A stretch of 64,000 nucleotides of DNA from Halobacillus litoralis (GTDB lineage: Bacteria > Bacillota > Bacilli > Bacillales > Halobacillaceae), in NCBI RefSeq assembly GCF_020524025.1, contig NZ_JAIVKN010000003.1:62001-126000 (forward strand), in the 5' to 3' direction. The notes under the pieces are model-generated. The model made no database searches and was not told the DNA's origin. It saw only the letters and a list, made by a program, of their open reading frames with translations. The stretch's first letter is position 1. Every line of letters starts with the position of its first letter. Positions 7,516 to 18,073 of the stretch are shown in pieces. A program made the position numbers and the translations under genes.

Positions 7516-8493
7516 TCATTGATAATAATCTTTCACGAATTCTTCCATCACCCAATTTGTACGTAAAGCAGTTTCTCCTGTACTCGGAGATGTTCCTTCC
7601 CCAAGCAGCTGTTTGACGATGGATTCAATCAAGTAGTACTGAATATGCTTGGGATGGTCAATCATAAACGACTGTTCAGACGTTTCTTTTATCAGCTTAA
7701 CCGGTTGATGATCGAACGTTGAGAACTGTATTTCCCCTTTCGTCCCCACAATCCGGTTCATGTCTTCATTTTTGTAAGAAGAGTAATTCCATAAACCAGT
7801 TCCAACTACTCCGCTGTCAAACTCCCACGTCCCACTTACAGTGTCTTCTGCTGGATAATCAGCAGAAAGGTTGGTCGCCTTTCCTTTCACAGATTTAACC
7901 GGCCCAAGTAAATAATCCAACAGGTCTAATGTATGGGCACCTACATCATAGAATAACCCGCCCCCGCTTACTTCTGGAAGCACCCTCCAAGGCCATTGTC
8001 CATCATCGTTTTTCTCTACTTGTTTTTGCGTCTGTTGACTAGAAGTAAACCTTACCTCTCCTATTTCTCCAGCTTCCAGAAGTTCCTTCACTTTTTGGAA
8101 ACGCGGCAGGGTACGACGGTAATAAGCCGTGAATAAAGGGACGTTGTGTCTGAAACATGCTTCTACCATCTGTCTGCATTCTTCTGTATCCATAGCCATG
8201 GGCTTTTCGACATATACAGGCTTGCCCGCTTCAGCAGCCATTAAGGTGTAAGCTTTATGAGAAGATGGGGGTGTTGCGATATATACAGCATCCACTTCTT
8301 CATCATGAATGAGATCATCCGCTTTGTCATACCACTTTGGCACTCCATGCCGTTCGGCATAATCTTTGGCTTTTTCTCCATTTCGTCTCATAACCGCAGT
8401 AAGTGCACTGTTTTCAACGAGCTGAAAAGCAGGTCCGCTTTTCACTTCCGTTACATCTCCACATCCAATAATTCCCCAGCGAATCGTATTCAT
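7516..8493 (-). CDS. Gfo/Idh/MocA family NAD(P)-dependent oxidoreductase
   Basis: 325 residues from the ATG at 8493 (GAGGAGGA seven bases upstream). An N-terminal Rossmann fold shows W-G-I-I-G-C-G-D-V (6-14); the family motif E-K-P lies at 96-98; and the second-domain motif F-Y-D-V-G-A-H-T-L-D-L-L-D-Y supplies the usual Asp/His near 180-184. Members oxidise or reduce sugars, inositols and related polyols; the substrate cannot be read here. It follows the GyrI-like gene by 24 bases and is probably co-transcribed with it. Confidence 0.9.
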   Translation of the reverse strand: MNTIRWGIIGCGDVTEVKSGPAFQLVENSALTAVMRRNGEKAKDYAERHGVPKWYDKADDLIHDEEVDAVYIATPPSSHKAYTLMAAEAGKPVYVEKPMAMDTEECRQMVEACFRHNVPLFTAYYRRTLPRFQKVKELLEAGEIGEVRFTSSQQTQKQVEKNDDGQWPWRVLPEVSGGGLFYDVGAHTLDLLDYLLGPVKSVKGKATNLSADYPAEDTVSGTWEFDSGVVGTGLWNYSSYKNEDMNRIVGTKGEIQFSTFDHQPVKLIKETSEQSFMIDHPKHIQYYLIESIVKQLLGEGTSPSTGETALRTNWVMEEFVKDYYQ

Positions 8494-8517
8494 CACTCAT
8501 TCCTCCTCAGTATCTCT

Positions 8518-9030
8518 TTACTTTCCTACTGATTTTCTTATTGGAATCCATATTTCTTCGACAGCATCTGGATCATCAGGACGATACTCTTCTGTTAAAC
8601 GCTCAAAGTGCTCTCTTTCCTCCAATTCATAACAAGATGAAGGAAGCCATAATTCAAATATGTATTGCAGCGTTTTATGAAATGTGCGCGCAGGGCCACG
8701 ATGAAGGAAGACAGCATACCATCCCCCCTGTAAATCATAACGTTCCAACTCACTTGTTGCTTTAGTATAGTCCGAGACTTCTACAGCGGCCCATTTTTGA
8801 AAAGTTGTACGGGTGTTAAAATTATCTGGACCATAGCCTCTGTCAAAGATTTTCATATTGTATAGACGATGATCAACGCGATTGCTAATATTCTTTTGAA
8901 GAGGCATAAAGCTCTGCCATAACTCAGTCGTTGTATCCACCTCTAAAGACATCTGTTTTGATTTTCCAACCAGTTTCTTTCTGTCGATCTTAATTATTTC
9001 CGGTTCCAAGACACTCTCTCCTATAACCAT
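8518..9030 (-). CDS. GyrI-like/effector-binding domain protein
   Basis: 170 residues from the ATG at 9030, eight bases after GGAGGTGG. A GTG 12 bases earlier falls inside the ribosome site and is rejected. It is a stand-alone small-molecule-binding domain of the GyrI/AraC effector type: K-K-L-V-G-K-S near 18-24, K-W-A-A-V-E-V near 79-85, G-G-W-Y-A-V-F-L-H-R-G near 101-111, and a W-L-P-S-S-C-Y-E block near 128, ending E-I-W-I-P-I. There is no DNA-binding domain. Related proteins bind hydrophobic drugs or act as enzymes on small molecules. It leads the oxidoreductase gene. Confidence 0.8.
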   Translation of the reverse strand: MVIGESVLEPEIIKIDRKKLVGKSKQMSLEVDTTTELWQSFMPLQKNISNRVDHRLYNMKIFDRGYGPDNFNTRTTFQKWAAVEVSDYTKATSELERYDLQGGWYAVFLHRGPARTFHKTLQYIFELWLPSSCYELEEREHFERLTEEYRPDDPDAVEEIWIPIRKSVGK

Positions 9031-9042
9031 TTCGTAGTCCAC

Positions 9043-9557
9043 CTCCTTCTATGACTGATCTGAAATGCGCGTGCGCTGCAGCGAAGATATTAAGGACTAT
9101 ATTAAAGATTTCCTTTACCGTATCTCCTGGTTTGACTTATAAGGAATCGTCTCATACTTTATGAAGGATTGCATCTAAATGATATTCTCTATCCAGACTT
9201 GTATTTGCAACCTTCTATATCCACGATAGGATAACCCTCTTTTTCTTATCTTAATAAAATAAAAGTATAATAATTTAAATTATAAACCCCTTTTTCAACA
9301 ATATGTAATAATTATTGCTGCTCTTCCATTTTCCATCATCGTATTATTAGTGGGGCTGTCTTTTTTTCCGTACAGCGAATGAAGAAGTGTAGAAGCATAA
9401 ATTATTCAGCAGGCCGTCGTTCAGAAATAACAAGAAAGCTTAAACAATCCCTGCAGTCAACGGATTGCGGGGATTGTTACTATCTTCCATAAGACCGGTA
9501 ATTCAGAGAAACCCCGATAGAGTGTCTTTCTTCTATCTACTTCTTACGTTAACAGAT
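9043..9557. other. Intergenic region with an unassigned long hairpin (9443-9478)
   Basis: No gene is supported in these 515 bases. The notable element is a 13-pair stem, AACAATCCCTGCA (9443-9455) with TGCGGGGATTGTT (9466-9478), one G-U and a ten-base loop. It is not followed by a T-tract on either strand, so it is not a standard terminator. It may be a small RNA end or a cis element of the downstream c-subunit-like gene. Confidence 0.4.
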
Positions 9558-9794
9558 TCACCTTTCCCCTTTATAAAGAATTAAAAGAGAGATACTAGTA
9601 AGAATGAACGCTAAAATAAGCTCGGGTATGACAACGTAGCGAAGCATAAAGTCTGAAATCTTGCCCGCAGCCTCAGGCTGTCTGGCAATTCCCTCAACTG
9701 CAAGACTACCAGCTGCGCCAATTCCATACCCAATTCCCCCAAAACCAATTAGAGCAAATGCTGCAGCAAAAAAACGTGTAAACAAACGTCCCAT
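9558..9794 (-). CDS. Orphan ATP synthase F0 subunit c-like proteolipid
   Basis: 78 residues in two membrane helices joined by a polar loop. Helix 1 is glycine-rich (G-F-G-G-I-G-Y-G-I-G). The loop contains E-G-I-A-R-Q-P-E-A (34-42), the c-subunit signature that contacts the F1 foot. Helix 2 carries a membrane-embedded Glu58 in I-P-E-L-I-L, where c subunits hold their proton- or sodium-binding carboxylate. GGGAGGTG is well placed before the ATG. No other ATP synthase gene is nearby, so this is a stand-alone paralogue and not the operon-encoded atpE. The function is unknown: it could join a c-ring, form a homomeric pore or be regulatory. Confidence 0.8.
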   Translation of the reverse strand: MGRLFTRFFAAAFALIGFGGIGYGIGAAGSLAVEGIARQPEAAGKISDFMLRYVVIPELILAFILTSISLLILYKGER

Positions 9795-10209
9795 GCTTGT
9801 TCACCTCCCATGCGCTTATAAAACTACCCTATTCCAGCAACTACTATTGGTATAGACACATGATTGGTATGAAGAAGAAAATGGTACAGAAGAATTATGG
9901 ATCCACCCTCTTCCCTTCTACACTCTGTATCTATAAGCGGTTGACAGGCTGAGACTTTAGTAAGTTTTCGTTTTTGTGAAATTATTATAGTTGTTATTTG
10001 ACCGCTGTTCGTTTGGTCAGTTACTTACAAATGAAAAAATATAAATGCCCATTAGTATAAGACCAGAAACTTTCTGTAATAAATTCCATTCACTCCGGTT
10101 GTATCCATTCATCAGGAGAAGTTCATGGATAGATTAAAAAATGTGAAATTTTCTCATCTGTCTATTTTTACGAATAATTATATGTTATGATACCAATAAC
10201 ATTCGGATA

Positions 10210-10278
10210 TTTCATATAATAGCAGGGATATGGCCTGCGAGTTTCTACCGGTTTACCGTAAATGAACCGACTATGAAA
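10210..10278 (+). ncRNA. Guanine-class purine riboswitch aptamer
   Basis: The purine aptamer is fully recognisable. P1 is TTTCATA/TATGAAA (10210-10216/10272-10278); P2 is GCAGG/CCTGC around ATATGG; and the P3 stem-loop contains the conserved TTTCTACC and the TACCGTAAAT loop. The discriminating base in CCGACTATG is C (10271), which pairs with guanine or hypoxanthine rather than adenine. It precedes xpt-pbuX, the classical target. A candidate -10 (TATGAT) lies at 10186-10191. Confidence 0.96.
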
Positions 10279-10339
10279 AGCACTTTAATGATCAAGAGTA
10301 CCCTCGTGGTACGTCTTTTCATTCCTTTTGCTATTTTTT

Positions 10340-10396
10340 GCGCAAAAAGGCTGGCTTCCTCATAGTGGGGAATTGCCAATCTTTTTGCGCTTTTTT
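10340..10396 (+). terminator. Riboswitch expression-platform terminator
   Basis: GCGCAAAAAG (10340-10349) pairs with CTTTTTGCGC (10381-10390), extended internally by GGC/GCC, and is followed by TTTTTT. A smaller hairpin GTACC/GGTAC (10298-10312) lies between it and the aptamer. Guanine binding should favour this terminator and switch off xpt-pbuX. Confidence 0.88.
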
Positions 10397-10407
10397 ATTT
10401 ATTTTGA

Positions 10408-12299
<1,892 letters not shown>

Positions 12300-12326
12300 T
12301 TATCTCCTTTCTCATTTAATTTAATC

Positions 12327-12360
12327 AAAAGGTGGCAGGAATATATCCTGCCACCTTTTT
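12327..12360 (+). terminator. Terminator of xpt-pbuX
   Basis: AAAAGGTGGCAGGA pairs perfectly with TCCTGCCACCTTTT around a short AT loop and runs into T5. It starts 28 bases after the pbuX stop. The rest of the gap to 12570 holds only a weak hairpin near 12464-12482. Confidence 0.9.
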
Positions 12361-12570
12361 AACTTCAGGTATTTAAATCAATCATTATAGTGGATGAGAA
12401 TAATTTAGAATACTTACCTCCGTTGTTTTCATTGAGATTAAAAGAGAGTATAAGGGTATCCATCCGTAAGAGCAGATGGAGGCCCTTTTTGCTTAGTTAC
12501 CGAAATTAAAACATTTGTATGAAGATTTATATAAAGTATCTAGAAGAATATAAAAGAATAAAAAATGGAA

Positions 12571-13302
12571 TTATTCCTTCATATCATCACTCATATGCTT
12601 ATTTAAAAGGTGGTTGATTCCTACAGTCCTTTCTACATCAAGAACAAAGGCAATCCCTTTTCCCGGTTGATTCAGCCCGGCTTTCTTTTCAATTGCACTT
12701 AACACATCATCACTTTTTTCTTTTACAATGAGCGTCAGTACGACTTCTTTTTCAGGTTCAATTAAAATATTAAACAATTTCGCCTTTTCGTGAATACCGG
12801 TCCCTCGTCCCGTAATAATGGTCCCTCCTTCAGCTCCAGCACTCTTAGAAGCATCGACCACCTTATCAGAATCTCCTTTATTTACAATGGTAACAATTAA
12901 ATCGTACGTCCGTCTCACGTCTGCCATCCTGTCTACCCCATCCTCCCTATCCTTATATTCTGCATCCAAACCCAGACCAAGCATATGATTCACTCCACTA
13001 ATTCGCTTTGTATCAATCACAAATCCAATTCCATGCTGCGGCTTATTTAATTGCACAGATTGAATAATAGCTTCCATCACGTTCGAATAGATCGACTCAG
13101 ACACAAGGGTCAGGATCACTTCTCTTTCCCTTACAACAGGGATCCCTAGAAACCGGGATTTCTCATTGATTCGGAACCCCTTCCCGAAGAAGGTCGTCCC
13201 TCCCTGGGCACCTGCCAGGGTCGAAGCATGAACGACTTTCTTGGCCTTTTCCTTTTTAACGATCGTTACGATAAGCTTTTGTCCGTGATGCTTCTTTTTC
13301 AT
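12571..13302 (-). CDS. Tandem P-II-like regulatory protein (two P-II domains)
   Basis: 243 residues made of two P-II/GlnB-like domains in tandem, about 8-115 and 132-236. Each carries the opening L-I-V-T-I-V, a glycine-rich T-loop region (G-G-T-T-F-F-G-K-G in the first, G-G-T-I-I-T-G-R-G-T-G in the second) and the closing G-F-V-I-D or A-F-V-L-D strand with G-V/I-N-H. Canonical P-II proteins are single-domain trimers of about 112 residues, so this protein would give a pseudo-hexameric ring or another assembly. No uridylylatable T-loop tyrosine is obvious. Its start lies 47 bases inside the upstream DUF1538 gene, so it is likely to regulate those membrane proteins. Confidence 0.88.
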   Translation of the reverse strand: MKKKHHGQKLIVTIVKKEKAKKVVHASTLAGAQGGTTFFGKGFRINEKSRFLGIPVVREREVILTLVSESIYSNVMEAIIQSVQLNKPQHGIGFVIDTKRISGVNHMLGLGLDAEYKDREDGVDRMADVRRTYDLIVTIVNKGDSDKVVDASKSAGAEGGTIITGRGTGIHEKAKLFNILIEPEKEVVLTLIVKEKSDDVLSAIEKKAGLNQPGKGIAFVLDVERTVGINHLLNKHMSDDMKE

Positions 13303-14026
13303 ACTGTCCGCGCTCCTTTCTCCGGTAAATCACACCCAGTGTTAATACAGATAGAATCGGAGCCAGCGCTACAAGTGAGACCATCCCAAAACCATCAAGA
13401 AGAGGGTCCCGACCTTCCGTTACAGAAGCGATTCCCACAAACAGGGAAAGAATGAAGGTCGCCGTCATAGGACCTGTGGCTACACCTCCGGAATCAAACG
13501 CGATGGATGTGAAAGTTTTTGTCGAGTATTTGACGATCACCAGGGCAAGGATGTACCCAGGAACAATAAAATACCAGATTGGAATACCAATTAAAATGCG
13601 CACCATAGAAAGGGCGACGGAAATGCCAACTCCAACAGACAAAGTATAAAGAAGGATTTTTTGAGGGATATAGCCGCCAGACACCTTTTCAACCTGGTGG
13701 GTAAGAACGCTTACCGCAGGCTCTGCATAGATTGCAACGAATCCAAGAACAAAACCAATTGGAACGAGCACCCATGTATGATCTATTGCCCCCAGCCTTT
13801 CCCCCATCAATGCACCCATTGGGAGAAATCCAATATGAACGCCTTGAAGAAATAAAGCAAGACCGAGAAAAGTCAGTAAAAAACCTGTAAGGATATCGAA
13901 TAGCTTTCTAAGAGGAAGTTTCAAAAATACAAATTGAAAGATCAGAAAAAGGAAGAAAAGCGGAATTAAAGCGATGGCCACATCTAAAATAATATGGCCG
14001 AATCCATCAAAAATCAGGAGGTTCAT
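13256..14026 (-). CDS. DUF1538 family membrane protein, second copy
   Basis: 256 residues with about six to seven membrane segments. Its blocks match the adjacent protein encoded at 14023-14715: G-V-H-I-G-F-L-P-M-G near 62, A-E-P-A-V-S-V-L near 107, then Q-V-E-K-V-S-G-G-Y-I-P, and F-D-S-G-G-V-A-T-G-P-M-T near 187. The paired E-P and D-(S/A)-G-G-V-(A/T)-T-G-P motifs inside membrane regions suggest a transport or channel site. Its ATG overlaps the stop of the first copy (ATGA). The C-terminus is basic and cytosolic, and its end overlaps the P-II-like gene. The substrate is unknown. Confidence 0.85.
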   Translation of the reverse strand: MNLLIFDGFGHIILDVAIALIPLFFLFLIFQFVFLKLPLRKLFDILTGFLLTFLGLALFLQGVHIGFLPMGALMGERLGAIDHTWVLVPIGFVLGFVAIYAEPAVSVLTHQVEKVSGGYIPQKILLYTLSVGVGISVALSMVRILIGIPIWYFIVPGYILALVIVKYSTKTFTSIAFDSGGVATGPMTATFILSLFVGIASVTEGRDPLLDGFGMVSLVALAPILSVLTLGVIYRRKERGQYEKEASRTKAYRNDR

Positions 14027-14715
14027 CCGTAAATCACTCCTAGGAAAAGAACGGATAAAACAGGACCTATGGAAGCAAGAGCAACGAGTCCGAACCCGTC
14101 ACCAGAAGAAGATTTCCCACGCATGACAGTCGCAACTCCAACCCCCAAAGATAAAATAAACGGCACAGTCAGAGGCCCTGTCGTCACACCACCTGCATCA
14201 AAGGAAATCGGAACAAAATGGGAAGGGGTGAAAGCGGCTAATAAAAACACAAGTCCGTAACCGCCTGCAAGAAGATGGGTGATACTGATGCTGAAAATAA
14301 TCCTAAGCAGAGCTATGGCTACAAACAAAGCAACCCCGACCGCTACTGCAAGCACGAGTACATCCCTTGGGATACGCCCTCCTGATACTTGATCCACCTG
14401 CGAAGAAAGCACACGCACATCAGGCTCTGCAATGGTCACTACTAATCCGAGAAGAAAACCAAAAAACACAATCAGCCACACTTTTTTCGTCTTCGATAAA
14501 GCAGAACCGATCATTTCACCTACGGGAAGCATCCCTATGCTGACGCCTAACAAGAACAAAATAAGCCCTGCGCCGACCATGGCTGCTCCAACCAGAAACT
14601 GAATAAATAACTCCATAGGAAGCCAGATTATGGTGAATTGTAAGAGGGTAATTAGAATGGTAATGGGAAGAATGGAAAGGATAACTTCTACAATTGTCTC
14701 TCGGATATTGTCCAT
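14023..14715 (-). CDS. DUF1538 family membrane protein, first copy
   Basis: 230 residues, the first gene of a three-gene operon (AAGGAGG before the ATG). About six membrane segments, with the family motifs G-V-S-I-G-M-L-P-V-G, A-E-P-D-V-R-V-L-S-S-Q-V and F-D-A-G-G-V-T-T-G-P-L-T. It is clearly paralogous to the second copy, so the two probably form a heteromeric complex. DUF1538 pairs commonly travel with a P-II-like gene, as here, which points to a transporter controlled by nucleotide or metabolite state. I know of no established substrate. Confidence 0.85.
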   Translation of the reverse strand: MDNIRETIVEVILSILPITILITLLQFTIIWLPMELFIQFLVGAAMVGAGLILFLLGVSIGMLPVGEMIGSALSKTKKVWLIVFFGFLLGLVVTIAEPDVRVLSSQVDQVSGGRIPRDVLVLAVAVGVALFVAIALLRIIFSISITHLLAGGYGLVFLLAAFTPSHFVPISFDAGGVTTGPLTVPFILSLGVGVATVMRGKSSSGDGFGLVALASIGPVLSVLFLGVIYG

Positions 14716-14849
14716 CTAAAACCTCCTTCAATATTGAACGGATTGTCAGATGACAAAAGAGTAATTGGATTAAATAAGAAGGAAACTTTTGAGGGTTCAT
14801 AGATGAGGATCTATTTCCATTATATCATGGAGGCTGGACAAACATGAGC

Positions 14850-14886
14850 AAAAACACAAAAGCGCCCTCCCCCACTATTGAGGGAG
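14850..14886 (-). terminator. Probable terminator of metallophosphoesterase gene
   Basis: CTCCC/GGGAG (or the register CCCTC/GAGGG) forms a short GC stem overlapping the stop codon, followed on the minus strand by a T-rich stretch. The stem is short, so confidence is moderate. Confidence 0.5.
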
Positions 14887-15846
14887 AGTTATGGCACCGT
14901 TGTACCTTCCTTTAAATTCAATTACTTTTGTAAATTCATGAAGGTTACCTTTCAGGTATTCATCCAAATAAGGAGAATATGTGGTATGAGTCAAGGTGTT
15001 ATTATTTAAATCAAACTCAATAACCCGTAAAAAACCACTCCCTCCTTTTTTCTCACTTTGATAATCAACTAAATACTGATAGACATCAAGTCCATCATCA
15101 TTTGTCCTGGTCCGATTGGAGGCACCACTATAGTGTCCATTAGCTGTCAGGAAGATTTGACTATTTTTAGAAACGAATTCATCATATACAAATTGCGGCG
15201 CGTTCCCCTTCGTCTTTCTTACATAAGGTTTAGATGATAAATCACCTTTTGAGTTCATTAACAAATGGGTAATAAGTATAGTCGGCTTATCTTTATGGTC
15301 ATCAAGCACTCTTTGCGCCCATGCAAGGTCTTCCCCTGGTGCGTCAATGTTTAAAAATAAAACCAAGTACTCCTTGTCTTCCGCAAAAAATGTATAGTAA
15401 GAATTCAATTCGTTATCTGAGTGCCCTGCATAACCGGGATTATCCTGCGTCCTTTTTTTTCCGAAATACTTACGGTAATTTTTTGTTTTCCCGCCCATAT
15501 CATGATTTCCCATCGTTATACCATAAGGCACATCAGCTTCATCCAGAATGCGCATAGCTTTATCTGCATTTTCCCATTGATGTTTTTCGTTTTTATCGAC
15601 AATGTCTCCAAGATGCATGACAAAACGTATATCTTCCTCTTCGAATTTATCTGCCAGCCACTTGGTCTGAGCTTCATATATTTCCGGATATTCATCAGAA
15701 TATACTTGTGTATCAGGCAGCAGGACGATTTTGAACTTTCCATCTCCATTCAAGCCTGCCTCTTCACTGCTTACAGTAACAGCTAAGGCAGTAAACAAAG
15801 TGATCAGTAAAATACCTCCCGCAAATATAAACTTGACTCTCCCCAT
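14875..15846 (-). CDS. Secreted metallophosphoesterase (calcineurin-like)
   Basis: 323 residues from the ATG at 15846, preceded by AAGGAGGAGGT. A signal peptide (M-G-R-V-K, then a hydrophobic stretch to about residue 26) predicts export, with possible membrane anchoring because no clear cleavage box follows. Dimetal phosphoesterase motifs are present: L-P-D-T-Q-V-Y (D near 43), H-L-G-D-I-V-D near 79-85, G-N-H-D near 116-119, T-H near 191 and N-G-H-Y near 238. The expected role is hydrolysis of an extracellular phosphoester. Neighbours give no substrate hint. Confidence 0.88.
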   Translation of the reverse strand: MGRVKFIFAGGILLITLFTALAVTVSSEEAGLNGDGKFKIVLLPDTQVYSDEYPEIYEAQTKWLADKFEEEDIRFVMHLGDIVDKNEKHQWENADKAMRILDEADVPYGITMGNHDMGGKTKNYRKYFGKKRTQDNPGYAGHSDNELNSYYTFFAEDKEYLVLFLNIDAPGEDLAWAQRVLDDHKDKPTILITHLLMNSKGDLSSKPYVRKTKGNAPQFVYDEFVSKNSQIFLTANGHYSGASNRTRTNDDGLDVYQYLVDYQSEKKGGSGFLRVIEFDLNNNTLTHTTYSPYLDEYLKGNLHEFTKVIEFKGRYNGAITLPQ

Positions 15847-16551
15847 CTTTTTACCTCCTCCTTGTATATTCAAGCTTGATGGCAGAGACAAGAAAGGTTT
15901 GTCTACGGATCTTTATTGTGCCCTTATAAAGGAGGAGGTATGTTCCGCAGTAAACGGTTTAAGTATGTTGATTCTTCCTGTAAAGATAAATAATGGTGGC
16001 AGGTATTATAGCGGAAAATAAAATAGACACAACCAATCCATATTTAACTTGTCATCCTGTCCAGTTTTCAATAGGTCAGGAATAGAAAGTACTGGTTTCG
16101 TTTCTCATCCACTTTGTTCTACAAATGTATAAGCAAACATGTACAGTTTTTTTTTTAAGGCCCTTCTTCTTCCATAACAGCGATCTCATCTTTCACGGCT
16201 GCTCCTTTTATTTTGTAATAAGGACTCCCCTTTTGATACTGAGTGAAGAATCCTCCTTTGTACTGGATCATATCTTAAGCCATCTCCCCGCTTTCTTCAT
16301 CAGCCTCGTCTACAAAACGATCTCTCACATTGTCAATGTACCCTTCATAAACAATAAATGGATACTAACATGACGCAGCGTTTTTAAAGGAAGATGGTCA
16401 AAATGGGAACAGTAATAAAAAAGCACCAAGCCACTCCGCCATTATACATTGGACGTTTGAACTTTCATGTTTCATAAACAGATTATTTTGAGTCTCGAAA
16501 TACAATTGATAAAATAATGATGTGATTTTCTATAGAAAGAAGGATTTGACT
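15847..16551. other. Intergenic region, one doubtful mini-ORF (16394-16477)
   Basis: About 700 bases without a convincing gene. A 27-codon plus-strand frame at 16394-16477 (M-V-K-M-G-T-V-I-K-K-H-Q...) has an AAAGGAAG-like site close to its first or second ATG, but no family is recognised and it may be chance. The rest is AT-rich with homopolymer T runs. Confidence 0.3.
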
Positions 16552-17553
16552 TTGACTACTAAAACATTTCACGATACAAAAATGTCCGCTTTAGATTTAG
16601 CACCCGTCGTTGAAGGCGGTACTCCTGCTGATTCATTTAAAAACGCCGTTGACCTTGCCCGGCATTTAGAAAAATGGGGGTTTAACAGATATTGGATGGC
16701 AGAACACCACAATATGCCGTTCATCGCAAGTTCCGCGACTTCCATTGCCATAAGCCACGTTCTTCATCACACAGATTCTATCCGTGTAGGCTCAGGTGGT
16801 GTAATGCTCCCAAACCACGCGCCGTTAATTATAGCTGAACAGTTCGGAACGCTTGAAACACTTTTCCCCGGCCGTGTAGATCTTGGTTTAGGACGTGCAC
16901 CTGGAACCGATCAAATGACAGCCCGCGCCCTTAGAAGAAACTTAGACAGTGACCCTAATGAATTTCCTCAACAGTTAGATGAATTACGCTCTTATTTTGC
17001 TGGGGAAAACAGGATTCATGCTGTTCCGGGCGAGGGTTTGGATGTTCCAATCTGGCTGCTTGGTTCCAGTGGTTTCAGCGCTCAACTCGCCGGACAGCTC
17101 GGACTGCCTTTTTCATTTGCAAGTCACTTTTCACCCAATAATACACAGGGAGCTTTAAAGCTTTATCGAGAAAGTTTCCGTCCATCTGAAGTTCTTGACG
17201 AACCTTATGTGATGGTCGGAGTCAATGTAGTGGCCGCAGATACAGATGAAGAAGCCGAACGGCTGGCAACCTCTTTGCAGCAGCAATTTTTGAACCTTGT
17301 ACGTAATACAAACATGCTTCTTCAGCCTCCTGTGGATAATATGGAAGAAATTTGGACACCACAGGAAAAACTTGCGCTTATGCAGCAGCTGGGCTCCTCC
17401 ATTATCGGGAGTAAAGAAACAGTTAAAGAAAAACTGCAAAATTTCCAGTCCGAAACGAACGCTGACGAAATGATGATTATTTCCCAAATTTACGATCATG
17501 ATGCTAGACTGAGGTCCTATGAAATCGTATCAGAAATTATGAGTGAATCATAA
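16552..17553 (+). CDS. LLM class flavin-dependent oxidoreductase (YvbT-like luciferase-like monooxygenase)
   Basis: 333 residues from a TTG at 16552 seven bases after AGAAGGA; an in-frame ATG at 16582 is the alternative. It is a bacterial-luciferase-fold protein: [11 protein letters not shown] near the start, [10 protein letters not shown] near 46-55, [11 protein letters not shown], then [12 protein letters not shown] near 110-121. These are the family's FMN-binding blocks. Members oxidise small organics using reduced FMN; the substrate is unknown. It is single, with its own terminator. Confidence 0.88.
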   Translation: MTTKTFHDTKMSALDLAPVVEGGTPADSFKNAVDLARHLEKWGFNRYWMAEHHNMPFIASSATSIAISHVLHHTDSIRVGSGGVMLPNHAPLIIAEQFGTLETLFPGRVDLGLGRAPGTDQMTARALRRNLDSDPNEFPQQLDELRSYFAGENRIHAVPGEGLDVPIWLLGSSGFSAQLAGQLGLPFSFASHFSPNNTQGALKLYRESFRPSEVLDEPYVMVGVNVVAADTDEEAERLATSLQQQFLNLVRNTNMLLQPPVDNMEEIWTPQEKLALMQQLGSSIIGSKETVKEKLQNFQSETNADEMMIISQIYDHDARLRSYEIVSEIMSES

Positions 17554-17588
17554 AAGAAGAGCATCTCTATAGGGATGCTCTTCTTTTT
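17554..17588 (+). terminator. Terminator of LLM oxidoreductase gene
   Basis: AAGAAGAGCATC pairs with GATGCTCTTCTT around a short loop and continues into T6, immediately after the stop codon. It may also act in the reverse direction. Confidence 0.88.
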
Positions 17589-18073
17589 TGAATATGGAAA
17601 GGATAAAAAGAGAAGTTAAAAAACGAGGACAGCCAAGAAACAGCTCTGAGGTCTTGGCTAAATAAATTCGTTCTTATTATTAGTGAACCACTTAAGTTAC
17701 ATCCAGGATAAAGCGGATAAGTCTGCCCACCCCCTTTATTATTAGGGCTGCAAGTCGTATTGGAAGGATTAAAAGTTCTGGAACCCAAAATAAAATATCT
17801 AATACAAAACTAAACCAACCGGAATGAGTCTTCCCTGCTGCTCCTCTTCTGCCTCAACCATTTTTTTTTCTTCTGATACCGTTTCTTCATCCCATCACTT
17901 CTCCCTTATTACTTACTTTACGATCAAAAGAAGTTCTGGTTTCATTTCCCCTTATGATTTCCATGAGTACTTTACAGGTCAGCAGATAGGGCTGATGTTT
18001 TTCACCATACATAATTTCCCTTGGGTAACAGCTCATACGCTATGCAGACTAAGGTAAAAGGAGAGTGAATCCA
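17589..18073. other. Intergenic region without a supported gene
   Basis: Short open frames exist on both strands, but none has a ribosome site or a recognisable product. An inverted repeat GCCAAGA/TCTTGGC lies at about 17632-17658. Confidence 0.4.

Noticed and set aside
10166-10211. CGAA/TTCG motifs considered as paired PurR boxes upstream of the xpt riboswitch
   Set aside because: The downstream motif resembles a PurBox but the partner is poor and the spacing is too long for the usual arrangement.
16125-16373. 82-codon plus-strand ORF
   Set aside because: It has no ribosome site, starts in AT-rich low-complexity sequence and shows no family resemblance.
17567-17788. 73-codon minus-strand ORF with a Cys/Gly-rich segment
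   Set aside because: It has no ribosome site, overlaps the LLM terminator and has no recognisable family.
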